From NCBI GenBank assembly GCA_002205965.3, contig NADL03000471.1, positions 1,302,001 to 1,366,000 on the forward strand: 64,000 nt of DNA, read 5' to 3'. The notes under the pieces are model-generated. The model saw only the letters and a program-made list of their open reading frames with translations. It did not search any database and was not told where the DNA came from. Below are positions 10,111-20,309 of this stretch, piece after piece. The DNA comes from Kappaphycus alvarezii. Taxonomy: Eukaryota > Rhodophyta > Florideophyceae > Gigartinales > Solieriaceae. The position numbers were made by a program, and so were the translations under genes. Each line of letters opens with the position of its first letter. The stretch's first letter is position 1.

Positions 10111-11400
10111 AGTGTCAGCATCATGGGTTCCATCTTAGCAGTGGTTCATGTAGTGCAATGCACTAAACGTGTGGTGGAGCCGTTCGAAGGAAATGCGTTA
10201 GGCAAAAAAACACGAAGAGACACACTTAAACACTCACGGGGCGTTCGGATACCCTCTTTCTCTTTAAGCGACCTGCGTCGCAGTAGCCCCGGAAGTAGCC
10301 CATGAGGGAGACGTCGCGGAGTAGTAAAGCGGGGGTGCTCCGTAAGGCGGCTGAGCCGAGTAGCATCTCTCCGGGTTTTAAGGCCGAACCGTGTTAGGAA
10401 CGGTGGATGTCCTGAGGACGGTAATATCCAGTCCTTAGGGCAAAAGAGTGTCTCGAGTACGGTAAGATCTTGTCCTCGGGACGGAACTGGTTGCGATTGG
10501 CTGTTCCCAGCACCGAAGCGTCACAGGGAAGGTTTATCGGAGCTGACCTGCTTCTTTTTAGGATTGAATAGTGACCCGATGCCACTGTGGCAACGTAACC
10601 AACTTGTATATAGACGCAGGTTTCCGGGGCGCCAAAGGCGGAAAACGAAGGGCGATCAGTTCGTTCTTGAATTCTTAGAAAGGGAAATCAACTTGTGTAT
10701 AGACGCAGGTTACCGGGGCGCTAAAGGAGACTACCTCTACCTCGTGGAACGGGTAGACGTAGACTTGGCTAAGCCAAGAAAACAAAAAGGAAAAAAAGGG
10801 AGCCCCCGAGGGGTTAGGTCAAGCAATGGCCAAAGCTGCCCAGGCCGAGGGTTAGTCGACGAAGCGAAAGTTGGGAAAAAGGCCAAGCCAGGACCGGAGT
10901 TGGCTTTCTTTAGTCAGAGCAGTCAGAGCCAATGGCTCAACTAGTTAGCTTAAATACTAGTAAGAAGAACACTATACTACAGTAAACTACAAGCTAAATT
11001 AGTCAAAGTCAGTGTCAGGCCCCTGAGGGGTGAGAGTTAGACCCACGTTAGTGAATAAATACCTTGAAAATTGGACCATTAGGAGGGCGGGGCCCTCTCA
11101 AAATATCGGACTCTGAGGGGTCTACTGCGTGGCTCGTGTGGGCAACCCCAAGTGACATTAGAGTTTCATGCATTTGACACTTTCAGGACACTCAGTGTCA
11201 GTCACCTTAGGTGTCGATAAATTTCATTACAATTTGACGTCCGAAACGGACAAAATTGCCAGCAAGCCACCCAGGGTAGTAATTGCACTACAAATATTGT
11301 AATTTAAACTCATGGAAAACCAGCCTAGAGTTGTTCACAAGTAACCTCGCGCCTCTTTTTCACGGCCCTAAAGTCAGATATTGATATTCCTGCCGTTTGT
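10111..11400. other. No recognisable gene; possible LTR-type segment with direct repeat
   Basis: One plus-strand frame of 126 codons (10564-10944) starts at TTG and matches nothing I know. The segment has LTR-like traits (short duplications, TATA-like tatatag and taaatacta words), but I could not pair it with a second copy, so I do not call an LTR. Confidence 0.4.
10600..10726 (+). repeat. 38-bp direct repeat, 89 bp apart
   Basis: Units at 10600-10637 and 10689-10726 both read caacttgt-tatagacgcagg...ccggggcg-c-aaag, with three mismatches. Each contains a TATA-like tatag word. Confidence 0.85.
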
Positions 11401-12300
11401 TAGCCGACGTACCATTTGATATTTGTTTGCAAGGAGCGACTATCATGCTTAGGATCCCCTCTAATTTTCAATGATCCCAATCCATACGTGAGTCTGAATC
11501 CCCATTCCAGACCCTCTAAGGGTGATTTAATTGGCTGACCATAGCGGGAACCCTTCTACATGGTATCCAGGACCCTTTACTCTTTCAACACGGCCAATCT
11601 GGGTTACTCCTTCGAATACAAATAATTCCGAACAAGTGAGATGCCCCGATGGTCTTGGCGTAGCCCACCACTGCACAAAGCTGTGCACACCCTGATAGCC
11701 ACCTTCTTGACATTGTTCGCCGACGTCATGTCCGTCGACTCCACCCAAGCTTATATGATGGACATGGTGGTCTCCCAGAAACACTGACAGCAGTCAGTCT
11801 TGCAAAAAAGCCACATAATACGCACAGCATTTGGTATCGAGCCTGGTACAAGTCAGCAGCAAAGGCATTCTGGAAAGAAGACGAATGGGGGGAGATTTTT
11901 CAATCACCGCCCTGCATACGAAAGCTGATTTTCGGCGAAGGATCCGCCACTAGGAATACTTAGAGACGCCCGCTGAATCATTTCTCACCGCACATCTGCC
12001 TGCAGTCATCAGACCCTACAATAAGATGTGTTCGGTGATGCAACGCCAGCTGGAATTTCATGAGGTTCACAACAATTTCTCCCTGCAATGCGCAGATTGC
12101 AATAGTACATTGGACAATCTAGGGGACCATACAGCGTAATTTTGCAAAAAGTCCTGGGATGGACTAACGGGCACCATTCCGTGGTGAAGGTATTTGGCCG
12201 CCAAATTTTCCAGGCACCAGAAGTCCGAGTCCAACATAATGTGGAAATTTAGGCCATTAACTTGGTGGGAAAGGGTTGAAGAAAGGCAGAGCCCGTCAAT
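11400..12300 (+). pseudogene. C-terminal fragment of a non-LTR-like reverse transcriptase element
   Basis: Around 12088-12150 the plus strand reads CADCNSTLDNLGDHTA, then a stop codon, then FCKKS. This resembles the C-x-x-C ... H ... CKK zinc-knuckle-like block near the C-terminus of a reverse transcriptase family known from algae and protists. In the next frame SVVKVFGRQIFQAPEV occupies the place of the following helix. The in-frame stop and frame change mark it as a relic. A related, further decayed copy of the part around 11780-11900 lies at 59940-60056. Confidence 0.4.
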
Positions 12301-13279
12301 CTTTAGTGCAAGTTGGACAGAACAGCTCTACAAACAAATGAAAGTAAATAAAACAATACAGAAGAAGCGCAAAAGACCGAAGGGGAGGTCTCGAAGGGAT
12401 GGAGCCCAGGGCTTGCGGATAAAGCCCGCCGCGTAAATAAGCGAGGATGAACAGCGGTAGAGATAATAGTGCTGGGGCAAGCACGCCACAAAATTTACGC
12501 AGCATGAAAAAGAAGTAAGTAAAGACCGCAATAGTGGCAGCCCGAGCGGCCAGCGCTGCGTTCAAGAAGCTGACTAAGGCATGGCAGGATCGCTTGCAGG
12601 AGAAACAGGGGGAGAAACCCTCGGTGTCCCCGACTCCGCCGCAATCACCTTCTGCGCCGTCGCTCTCGTCATCGGGTCAAGCGTCTCAGAAATGCAGCCG
12701 CATTTACACCGACGAAGCCACGTTTGGGGGCCCCTTAAATCGCAATGACCCATAGCGGCCAAAGAGGCTTCTCAAGTCGCCGTCATCACTGCTTTCAGAA
12801 TCCGCTGCGTGAAACCAAAAGAAGATTGCAATTCACATATTAGGGTGGGTGCAGGTAGCGGGCATCCCAGCAAATGTCCAAATTTTTGTGTTGAATTTTA
12901 AATTTTTATGTTTTGGCACGTTACTGTATTGTCGCGGAAATAGGCCCCTGGGGCCACCTATGAAGTTTATGTAAACGCCTGTGCCTCCATAGTCCTGGAC
13001 CACAGAGGACATCAGATTGTGGAGACGCAACTTGGTCAAACGCTTGTGGCTGACTCTTCGAAGTGGCCGCAACAGTACTGTACTGTTGTTATTTTTCCTG
13101 CAGTAAGACGCTGCGTGGTTGTAATGTACTGCAGTGGGTGGGTTTCGTTGTAGTTGTAGGCAATGCAATTCGGCAGATATTGCCGGTGACAGCTCCCTTC
13201 CGGGGTCAGACCATTATATCCTTTACGTGTTGTTACGCCATGTCCCCTTCTGCTCATTCTTTTGTTGCTCGTCGCCTAC
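12301..13279. other. No recognisable gene
   Basis: Several short overlapping frames on both strands, none with recognisable domains. A cagtactgtactg word occurs near 13073. The segment ends at the target site of the Ty3 element. Confidence 0.5.
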
Positions 13280-13893
13280 TGATAGGGGTAAATCGGCGGG
13301 GAGGAGATCCTCAGAACCAATTACCCTGAGAAGGAGGTGTTGCGAGCGACAAAAGTGCTGCCGTGGTATTGTTGAACGAACAAAAGGGATGTATATAGAA
13401 GAGAGTTGGAAGCTACAAGCAAGTATAAAAGGGGCAGGGTCTACCACCGACGCTCTGCGACTAGCGTAAGAAAAGTTTTCTTGGGTCTGAAGTTGACTCT
13501 CAACTTCCTACTACTCGGGACTTGGCTTGAAGTTGTCTGCCAACTTGCTTTATGCTTTGTGTTTGACTTAACTTGTTGAGCGCCCCGCTCGGGTATGCTG
13601 GCTCCCAAGTAGTCCTACCATTTCATGCAAACAGCCCCTTATATAGAGTTTTCAACCCTCACTATCTGTAGCATCTATACAGTACCTATGTGCCAAATCT
13701 CAGTACAGTGCAAAGCATCCCTCTAAAAATAATTAAAAATATAATTGTAAGTACAGTGACAGCTCAGCCAGCAGCATGCCAACTCAGCCAGCACAGCATG
13801 CCAACTCGGCCAGCGCAGCATGCCAACTCAGCCAGCGCAGCCAACTCAGCCAGCGCAGCATGCCAAGGAATATCTACAATTTTCATTATATCA
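13280..13893 (-). repeat. 3' LTR
   Basis: 614 bp, TG...CA ends. It contains agtataaaaggggc (13424-13434, plus strand), ccccttatata (13635-13645; TATATAAGGGG in gene sense) and about five cagccagcgcagcatgccaa units at 13767-13863. Confidence 0.93.
13767..13863 (+). repeat. Tandem minisatellite inside the LTR
   Basis: Units of about 20-22 bp built on cagccagc(g/a)cagcatgccaactc. The number and arrangement differ between the two LTRs (the other array is at about 18939-19023), giving most of the length difference. Confidence 0.85.
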
Positions 13894-13906
13894 CGCCCCC
13901 TCGCTC
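13894..13906 (-). other. Polypurine tract
   Basis: On the gene strand the bases just before the 3' LTR read gagcgagggggcg, purine-rich and directly abutting the TG end. This is the expected primer site for plus-strand DNA synthesis. Confidence 0.65.
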
Positions 13907-14049
13907 AAGACGAACGTCCCGACTCGTCATCATTCTTCTTCTGTTTCTATTAATGTAATTTGCCTTATTGTTAAAACATGAGGCCTTTCAAACGAATAGG
14001 GATGCAGTTGATTACCTATAAAATATTCCAAAAAGTAGGTGCGCGTTTG

Positions 14050-14450
14050 ATAGTTCCAATCATCTTTTTGGCTTTTCCGTTTGACATAAGAGCGTAGTCG
14101 AGAACTGTCTTCAGCTGAATCCCTTTCTCTTCAAAACTCGAAGCAGTGAAGTTGCAGTAAAACAAAGGGCGTTATCCGAGATGATCCTTTTTGGAAGACC
14201 AAACGGTTCTTTTCTTTTTCGATGAATCTCAGTACCACCTCAGCATTTGCCTCCTCACTGCAACTGCTATTGGCCATCCAGTAAGATGTTCCACCCCTAT
14301 AAGGAGATATTTGTTTCCGGAAGAAGTTTCCTTGAACGGGCCCGCGAAGTCAATTGAGAAGGTTTCAAAGAGACCGGAAACTGGAAAACTTAGAGTTGTC
14401 TTATACTTCCGTATTGGAGTGAATTTTTGGCAGTTGTCGCAGCTTTTCAC
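14050..14450 (-). pseudogene. Integrase zinc-domain end and core, truncated
   Basis: Continues the pol frame after a shift at about 14450. It reads SCDNCQKF (the CxxC half of the HHCC zinc domain), FSIDFAGPF (first catalytic Asp) and GVEHLTGWPIAVAV. After another frame change come FGLPKRIISDNA (second Asp) and YALMSNGKAKKMIGTIKRA, which aligns with the family's YHPQ-x-NGQ-x-E-R block. The position of the catalytic Glu is Lys here. The C-terminal GPY/F domain is absent: only about 150 bp separate this block from the LTR. Integrase is therefore both mutated and truncated. Confidence 0.8.
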
Positions 14451-16672
14451 GAATTATAGACGTCCTTATGGATACCGGGCCACCAGAATCTCTCAGTTAC
14501 GAATTTTTTGGTTGTTTCGAGATCCCAATGCCCTAGCTCATCATGGAAAGTCCTCAAGATCTTCATTCTTTCTTTCAAAGGGGCCACTAGTCGGGGACCG
14601 GCTTTAGTGTGCCGGAAGAGTTTCCCATTCCACAATGTAAAAGCCTTTTGATTCCTGCGTACCCAATTTCGGTGTTCAAGATCAACCTTTCTCATTTCTA
14701 GTCCATCGAGGAATTTGATCAGTCCGTGAATATTAGCTTCGTACTCGTTATCGTTCGGCAACTGCAACTCGGCGACTCCGACGATGTCCTCCGAAGCTTT
14801 TTCATTTGGAATCAGTGCGTCCCTCAAGCGGGATAGGTAATCGGCAGGCTGATTATTGCGTCCGGGTCTATACACAATTTCAAACCGATATTCTGCGAAA
14901 ATGTCGAGCCATCGGGCCAAGCGGTGATGTACATCCTTCTTTTGGAATGCTGTTTTAAGTGCCTGGTGATCAGTTATCAAGACAAATTTCTCGAGTGATA
15001 AAAGGTATACGCGAAACTTTTTCAGCGCGAAGACGACAGCTAGCGCTTCTTTCTCGCAGACTGAGTATCTCTTTTCCGCGTCATTCAGAGTTCGGCTTGC
15101 GAATTGAACAGGGTGTAGTCTTCCGTTTTCATCTTTTTGGGACAAAACGGCACCCAAAGACCGTTCTGAGGCATCTGTCTCCACAACGAATGGTCTCTTG
15201 AAATCTGGGTACATGAGAACTGGGGGGACACATAGCTTATCTTTAAGCTCCTGAAATGCAGTTTCCATTTCCTTGTTCCAGTGAAATTTTCCGTTCTTCG
15301 TAGTGCTGGCATGTAACGGTGCTGCAGTCTTGGCGAAATCTTTGATAAATCTTCTGTAATATGAGGCCAGTCCTAAGAAGCTTCGGACCTCCGTCTTTGA
15401 AGCGGGCCTTGGTGCCAACTTTATTTTTTTCGTTTTCTCTGGATCCACTCTAATTCCCTCTTGGTCGACGATATGACCGAGTAATTGGATAGAAGTTTTC
15501 GCAAAGAAGCATTTGCTCAACTTAATTTTCAAGCTATACTCCGATATCCTCTCCACAACTGTCTTGACGTGCGAGATGTGCTGATCCAATGTTTCTGAGA
15601 ATACGACGACATCATCGATATAGACTCTTGCGAATGGAAGTCCTTTCAAAACCTCGTTCATCATTCTTTGGAATGTAGCTGGTGCATTCATGAGACCAAA
15701 AGGCATCACTTCGAACCTGAACGTACCGGCTTTGCTGGTAAAGGTTGTTTTTTCCTTACATTTTTCATCCAATGGAATCTGCCAATAGCCAGTGTAAAGG
15801 TCAATTGAGGTGAAATATCTCCCGTCCTTCAGGTCCTCGAGGATCTCCTCCATGTTCGGAATCGGAAATCGATCGGGTATCATTCTCTGGTTCAGTTGTC
15901 GGTAATCGACGCAAAAACGCAGCTTTCCATCCTTCTTTGGTGCGACCACAACTGGAAACGACCATGGGGATGAAACTGGTCGAATAATATCATTTTTCAG
16001 CATACTTGTAACATTTTCTGAGATAAATTGGTCATATTTTGGCGGTTGACGTCTAGGCTTGTGGTAAATCGGTTGAGTGTCGGTAAGTTCGAACGAGTGA
16101 GTAACCGGTACACTTGCTTGTCAATCTGAAACGCTCCATGCAATTACTTCGGAAGATGTTAACATGTCGGATATTTTCAGTGAGGCGGGGGCGGGAAGGT
16201 GCTGCACTTTTCCTTGGATTTCTGCCATTTGGCGCCCTTTTTCTTCTTGATCCTCAACCTCAATATTTTGAAGGACCTCTTCCGTCGTGCTCACATCTTC
16301 ATATATGGAATTCGCCGTATTCTTATTTTCTTTGCAAAGGTAATCTTCTTTCATGCTCCGAATTCTGTCCTTTGATTCGATATCATCGCAAAAAGAAACA
16401 CATTCGGGTTTCAAACTTATCCTAGAATCCCAGTCGTCATCTGTTTCAAACCCGGAATCATAATCGTCCCATGCCATGTTCATTAACCCCCGAGGGTACC
16501 CTTTTCCACTTCCGAAAGTGTTAGTTGGTTCCGAATCTTCGCTGTCATAGCTAGAAGTGAAATCTTCACTGTCCGTTTCTTTTAAATCTTCAGGATGCGT
16601 GCTTTTGTCGAAATCCAGGGGCATCTTCACGGTTCTGCCGTCAATATTAACTGAAACCATTTGGTTGCCCAA
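14447..16672 (-). pseudogene. Ty3 pol: linker, reverse transcriptase, RNase H, start of integrase
   Basis: One frame from 16672 to 14447, broken once by TGA at 16121-16123. The first 183 codons are an acidic linker after protease. Past the stop come THSFELTDTQPIYHK, MLKNDIIRPVSSPWSFPV (RT fingers), FTSIDLYTGYWQIPLDE (first catalytic Asp), YIDDVVVFS (the F/Y-x-DD box, intact), FLGLASYYRRFI, then RNase H with VVETDASERSLGAVLS, CEKEALAVVFAL and ITDHQALK (the acidic DEDD residues are visible), and finally FHDELGHWDLETT with FWWPG, the His half of the integrase zinc domain. RT and RNase H look catalytically intact over 518 codons, so this is the best preserved pol in the window. The frame ends at the shift into the integrase core. 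Confidence 0.9.
16121..16123 (-). other. In-frame TGA stop inside pol
   Basis: The linker frame (16672-16124) and the RT frame lie in the same register, separated only by this tga. The residues after it (VPVTHSFELTD) read on smoothly, so this is a nonsense change rather than a gene boundary. Confidence 0.85.
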
Positions 16673-17436
16673 GTCAATGCATGTCCTAGTCTTTCCATTG
16701 TGGGGCAGCCAATGATTGCATCGAAAGGGAGATCCGGCATGACAAGAAAGTCTACATCAACTTTAGAGTCCCCAAAGAACACGGAAACCTTGTCAACAGT
16801 GCCCATGCATTTTGAGACGGTTCCATCCGCTACAGTTATTTTTCGAGTCGTTGGAGTAATTTCGAGACCTAGATCTGTCACCAAAGTTTCTGAAATGAGG
16901 TTTGGAACAGCACCCGAATCGAAGAGAGCTTGGGTTTTCATACCCAATACTTTGACTGGTACCAGCTTAAGACGTCTTGGTGCTGTCGAGGCCGATTGAA
17001 GAAACAGTTTCTTACCCTTAGCGGACTTATTAGACCTGATAATTTTTTTGAGTTCTTTTCTCGCATCCTCTGCGTCGCCCCTCAAAAGTTGACCAAACGT
17101 TATCCCAGTTGGGGCCGATGCAAGCTCAGCCACCAAATTGTACCTCTTCACATACTCTAGTACGTCCTTAGAGATACTCTTAACTTTCTTACTCTTTTTC
17201 GTCTTCTTGGCCGGAGTGACTCCCACTCCTGGAACAACTTGATCAGACCTCTTGGTTCGAGGAGGTACAGGTGCTGGGATATGCTCCAGCATTCCATACT
17301 CTAGCCTAGGTTTCTTCGATAAAATGTTCCCTTCCCCATCCCTTTTTGTCACATTGACTTGACTAATCTCTTCAGCGATGGATACGTTACCGGCATCCGT
17401 CAACCTTTGATCCCTTCTATTTTGTAAGATTTTCAC
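16627..17436 (-). pseudogene. Ty3 aspartic protease region
   Basis: 269 codons. A basic Pro/Lys-rich N-terminal part (with KKTKKSKK) leads into the protease at about residue 155. The active-site block is ALFDSGAVPNLIS (D-S-G-A, catalytic Asp) and the flap-side block is FDAIIGCPTMERLG (the ILG-like strand). In the family this enzyme cleaves the Gag-Pol polyprotein as a homodimer. The frame opens in the -1 register relative to the gag zinc-knuckle frame, which is typical of programmed -1 frameshifting. Near 16680 the frame shifts into the acidic linker, where IDLGNQMVSVNI continues the fold. The listed start is not an ATG, as expected for a frameshift product. Confidence 0.82.
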
Positions 17437-18356
17437 CTCTGGTCCTGACTCACTCCTGCTTCCGATAAATTTGCTCTTCTGTTGTCTTTAGACCAGCAGT
17501 TACTTTCATGATGCCCATATCGACCGCACTTTGCACAACGAGTGTTTCTATGTGGATTATCAGGACACCTGTTTGCAAAGTGTCCAGGCTTGTGACAGTA
17601 AGAACAGACTTCTGCCCTTAGGGGCCCCAGACTGGTTCTTCTTAATGGTAAGAGTAAGGCTTTCCAACTGCGAGGTTATCATGTCAAGTCGATTATCGAA
17701 TCGGGTTTCCAACCTTTCTTCCAAGTTTTTGACATCGCTCCTGACAGATTCTAATGCCGCTGCACTAGTAGCCGGCCTTTGATAATTCTTTTCAGGATGT
17801 ACGATAGACATCGATGTGCGGGTTTCCCTCGGTACCTCACTCAGTGACTGAAACGTCTCCGAATTTTTGACAAATTCTACTATGGTACCCTTCAGTTCAT
17901 CAAAAGTGTGAGGGCCCTTGATGAGGAGGAAATCGGAGAGCCGCTTATCCCCCATAGCCGCCTTACGCAGCATTCCGTACTTGGCTTGGGCGTTGAACCC
18001 AGCCTTTTCATAAAGATCACACAAGTACACCAATGAGCTTAACAAATCGTCGAAGTTGAGCCGGGCCTCTATGGCGGTACGAATCATCTCATCTGGTTCT
18101 ACCTCCTTAGCATACTCTTTCACAAGCCACTCACATACCTCACCGAAGTTACGCCCATTCCCGTTAAGAGACCACCCGTCGATAAACTTGGACTTATATT
18201 TGTGCTTTGCGTCACCATGAAGATAGGCGAAGATACTTGCGGCCTTCTCTTCATCGCCCTTCTCTCGCATCACAACGTTGACATATGTGTAAAGAAACTC
18301 CTCAACGTCTTCAGTCTTGCCCCTGTGAACGTTATACGAGCAGCGTTGAGATCCAT
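17433..18356 (-). pseudogene. Ty3 gag: capsid-like region plus two CCHC zinc knuckles
   Basis: An ATG at 18356 opens MDLNAARITFTG. After a shift the main frame (18273-17560) reads a helical capsid-type region with YLHGDAKHKYKSKFIDGW and a late coiled-coil stretch with RSDVKNLEERLETRFDNR. The expected zinc knuckles are not in that frame. In the +1 register, from about 17600, come CSYCHKPGHFANRC and CAKCGRYGHHESNC, both perfect C-x2-C-x4-H-x4-C. Gag packages the element RNA, and the knuckles bind it. Two single-base disruptions are therefore needed to explain the gene: one after codon 12 and one before the knuckles. Confidence 0.82.
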
Positions 18357-18422
18357 GATTACAGAAGAAATCCCCCGAAGTGTTCCTTACTACTGCTCAA
18401 CTCGAATACCTCGGGTGCAACC

Positions 18423-18440
18423 CCCTCCACAAGAGTACCA
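18423..18440 (-). other. Primer-binding site
   Basis: On the gene strand, two bases after the 5' LTR, TGGTACTCTTGTGGAGGG begins with TGG, complementary to a tRNA 3' CCA end. The inferred primer tRNA would end ...AAGAGTACCA. I cannot name the tRNA from the window. Confidence 0.65.
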
Positions 18441-18442
18441 AA

Positions 18443-19054
18443 TGATAGGGGTAAATCGGCGGGGGAAGAGATCCTCAGAACCAATTACCCTGAGAAGGAG
18501 GTGTTGCGAGCGACAAAAGTGCTGCCGTGGTATTGTTGAACGAACAAAAGGGAGTGTATATAGAAGAGAGTTGAGAAGCTACAAGCAAGTATAAAAGGGG
18601 CAGGGTCTACCACCGACGCTCTGCGACTAGCGTAAGAAAAAGTTTTCTTGGGTCTGAAGTTGACTCTCAACTTCCTACTACTCGGGACTTGGCTTGAAGT
18701 TGTCTGCCAACTTCCTTTATGCTTTGTGTTTGACTTAACTTGTTGAGCGCCCCGCTCGGGTATGCTGGCTCCCAAGTAGTCCTACCATTTCATGCAAACA
18801 GCCCCTTATATAGAGTTTTCAACCCTCACATTCTGTAGCATCTATACAGTACCTATGTGCCAAATCTGCACCGCCACAGTACAGTGCAAAGCATCCCTCT
18901 AAAAATAATTAAAAATATAATTGTAAGTACAGTGACAGCTCAGCCAGCGCAGCATGCCAACTCAGCCAGCACAGCATGCCAACTCGGCCAGCGCAGCATG
19001 CCAACTCAGCCAGCGCAGCATGCCAAGGAATATCTACAAATTTTCGTTATATCA
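18443..19054 (-). repeat. 5' LTR
   Basis: 612 bp, nearly identical to the left LTR. The sense TATA is at 18802-18812 (TATATAAGGGG read on the minus strand) and an antisense TATAAAAGGGG is at 18590-18600. The minisatellite is at about 18939-19023. Confidence 0.93.
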
Positions 19055-19740
19055 CCTATGTCGCTGAAAGTGTGTGCTCTGTCGCTTCTCGTTGCTAGTA
19101 ACATTTGTTTTTTTTGCTAGCATGCGGTGCTATTTGTTAGATGCATTTTAATTCTTAGCTCGTCCGTGCTTGTGTTTTACCAGTATCTGCCTGGCTACGG
19201 TTTGCCTGTGTACATGTACAATTTCCCTCTGCAGGAAATCCGTTTGCTAGGTCGTTTACCTCTTCGTGTATGGCCGTTAGAGCGATGGAAGCCTGGGTAA
19301 GGTCCGAGCGGTACTTACTCAGTGGCACGCTGCCGCGGCCGTAATGTCCAACGCAGCTTTTCTGCTAGGCGGCCTTGAGCCGGCTGTATACGGTACTACT
19401 GGTCACCCTGTAGGATATTCCGGGCCACGACGACCATATCTTTCAAGTACTAAATCACCCCACATTTGCTCCCTTTTCGTGTTTTCTGCTTGCTTTCGTT
19501 CCTCGTTCCAATTCGCGTGCCATTCGTGCCCTTTGCATAGAGTTGATGTTTAATCGTGTGCCGCTTTTGCTGCTTTCCCCTTTGATAGCTTCGCTGCACC
19601 TGGCCGACGTAGACCACCCGTTAGCCCTTAGCTAGCAGTATAGTCGGATCCTGCAGCGGACACCCGACATATTGATGTCATAAAGTTGCGTGATCTCCAG
19701 TTCGGCCGTCGACGGGGCAGGTTTCCTTTAACGTTTTCAT
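19055..19740. other. No gene; contains a short inverted copy of a segment at 21.3 kb
   Basis: The interval 19606-19688 is the imperfect reverse complement of about 21305-21390. Otherwise only short frames without recognisable content. Confidence 0.55.
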
Positions 19741-19743
19741 ATA

Positions 19744-20235
19744 CTATATGCGAGTCTGTCGACCTCCTAAAAAGACAAGCTCGCACAATCCATAAAAAAA
19801 GCACCCCAACACCATGACACTGACACCTCTCCCCTGAGGCTTAGAAAAGATGCGTTTTTCTCTGTCCAAATGATGCCAGTAAGAAGCCGAACCATCAAGT
19901 TCATTGAGGTTGAACTTCTTTTCATCACTGAACACCATCATCCATTTTGACATCTCCCATTCCTTTTTCGCTGTTTTCCATGCTCCTCGAGCGGCCTTGT
20001 GTGTGGAGTGAGAAAAAACCCTTGTTAGACTTTTTGTAGGCCAATTTGTTCTCGGAATGAAACATACGGAGGATTGTAGATTTGGAAAGGGACAAGTGGA
20101 GGTCTTTTTGGAGGCGACTGACGGCGTGACCGGTCCCTGTTGCCTCCCGAATCAAAAGACGCTTAGAGCTCCCTGTATAGATACCAGTTTTTATCTCAGC
20201 GTCTAGTCTGGTTGCCGAGGTCCGAGTGATTCTCT
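19744..20235 (-). pseudogene. Tc1/mariner-type transposase relic
   Basis: The minus strand gives a helix-turn-helix part (about 20200-20050; GHAVSRLQKDLHLSLSKST, then ILRMFHSENKLAYKK) and, after one frame shift near 19955, the start of the DDE core: WKTAKKEWEMSKWMMVFSDE then KKFNLNELDG. FSDE-K-F is the signature block holding the first catalytic Asp. GRGVSVMVLGCFF (the family's S-x-M-V-W-G-x-F strand) and GGRQT follow. A cut-and-paste transposase of this family is usually about 340 residues; only about 160 remain, and the blocks with the second and third acidic residues are missing. I found no terminal inverted repeats. Confidence 0.72.
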
Positions 20236-20309
20236 ACTATTGAAGCGCACTCTACTGTATATACTGTACCGCACAAAGTCATTGACTACCCTATTAAACA
20301 AAGAAACGA

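Larger units (their letters stand above)
13280..19054 (-). mobile_element. Ty3/gypsy LTR retrotransposon, complete structure but disabled
   Basis: A 5.8-kb element. The terminal repeats are 614 bp (13280-13893) and 612 bp (18443-19054) and begin TGATAGGGG and end TTATATCA on the plus strand, i.e. TG...CA. Genes run on the minus strand, so the 5' LTR is the right one. In order come the primer-binding site, gag with two zinc knuckles, aspartic protease, RT, RNase H, a truncated integrase and the polypurine tract, which is Ty3 order. Flanks are cctac (13275-13279) and cctat (19055-19059), a 5-bp target duplication with one mismatch. The LTRs differ at roughly a dozen places plus a repeat-number change, which suggests a fairly recent insertion. 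Frameshifts in gag and pol, one in-frame stop and the missing integrase C-terminus make it non-autonomous. Confidence 0.92.

Noticed and set aside
10564-10944. 126-codon plus-strand frame with the repeated LCIDAGYRGAK-type segment
   Set aside because: It starts at TTG, and the apparent internal protein repeat is just the 38-bp DNA direct repeat. Kept only as a repeat.
13280-13893. Treating the cagccagcgcagcatgccaa array as a CRISPR
   Set aside because: The units are contiguous with no unique spacers and lie inside a eukaryotic LTR, so it is a minisatellite.
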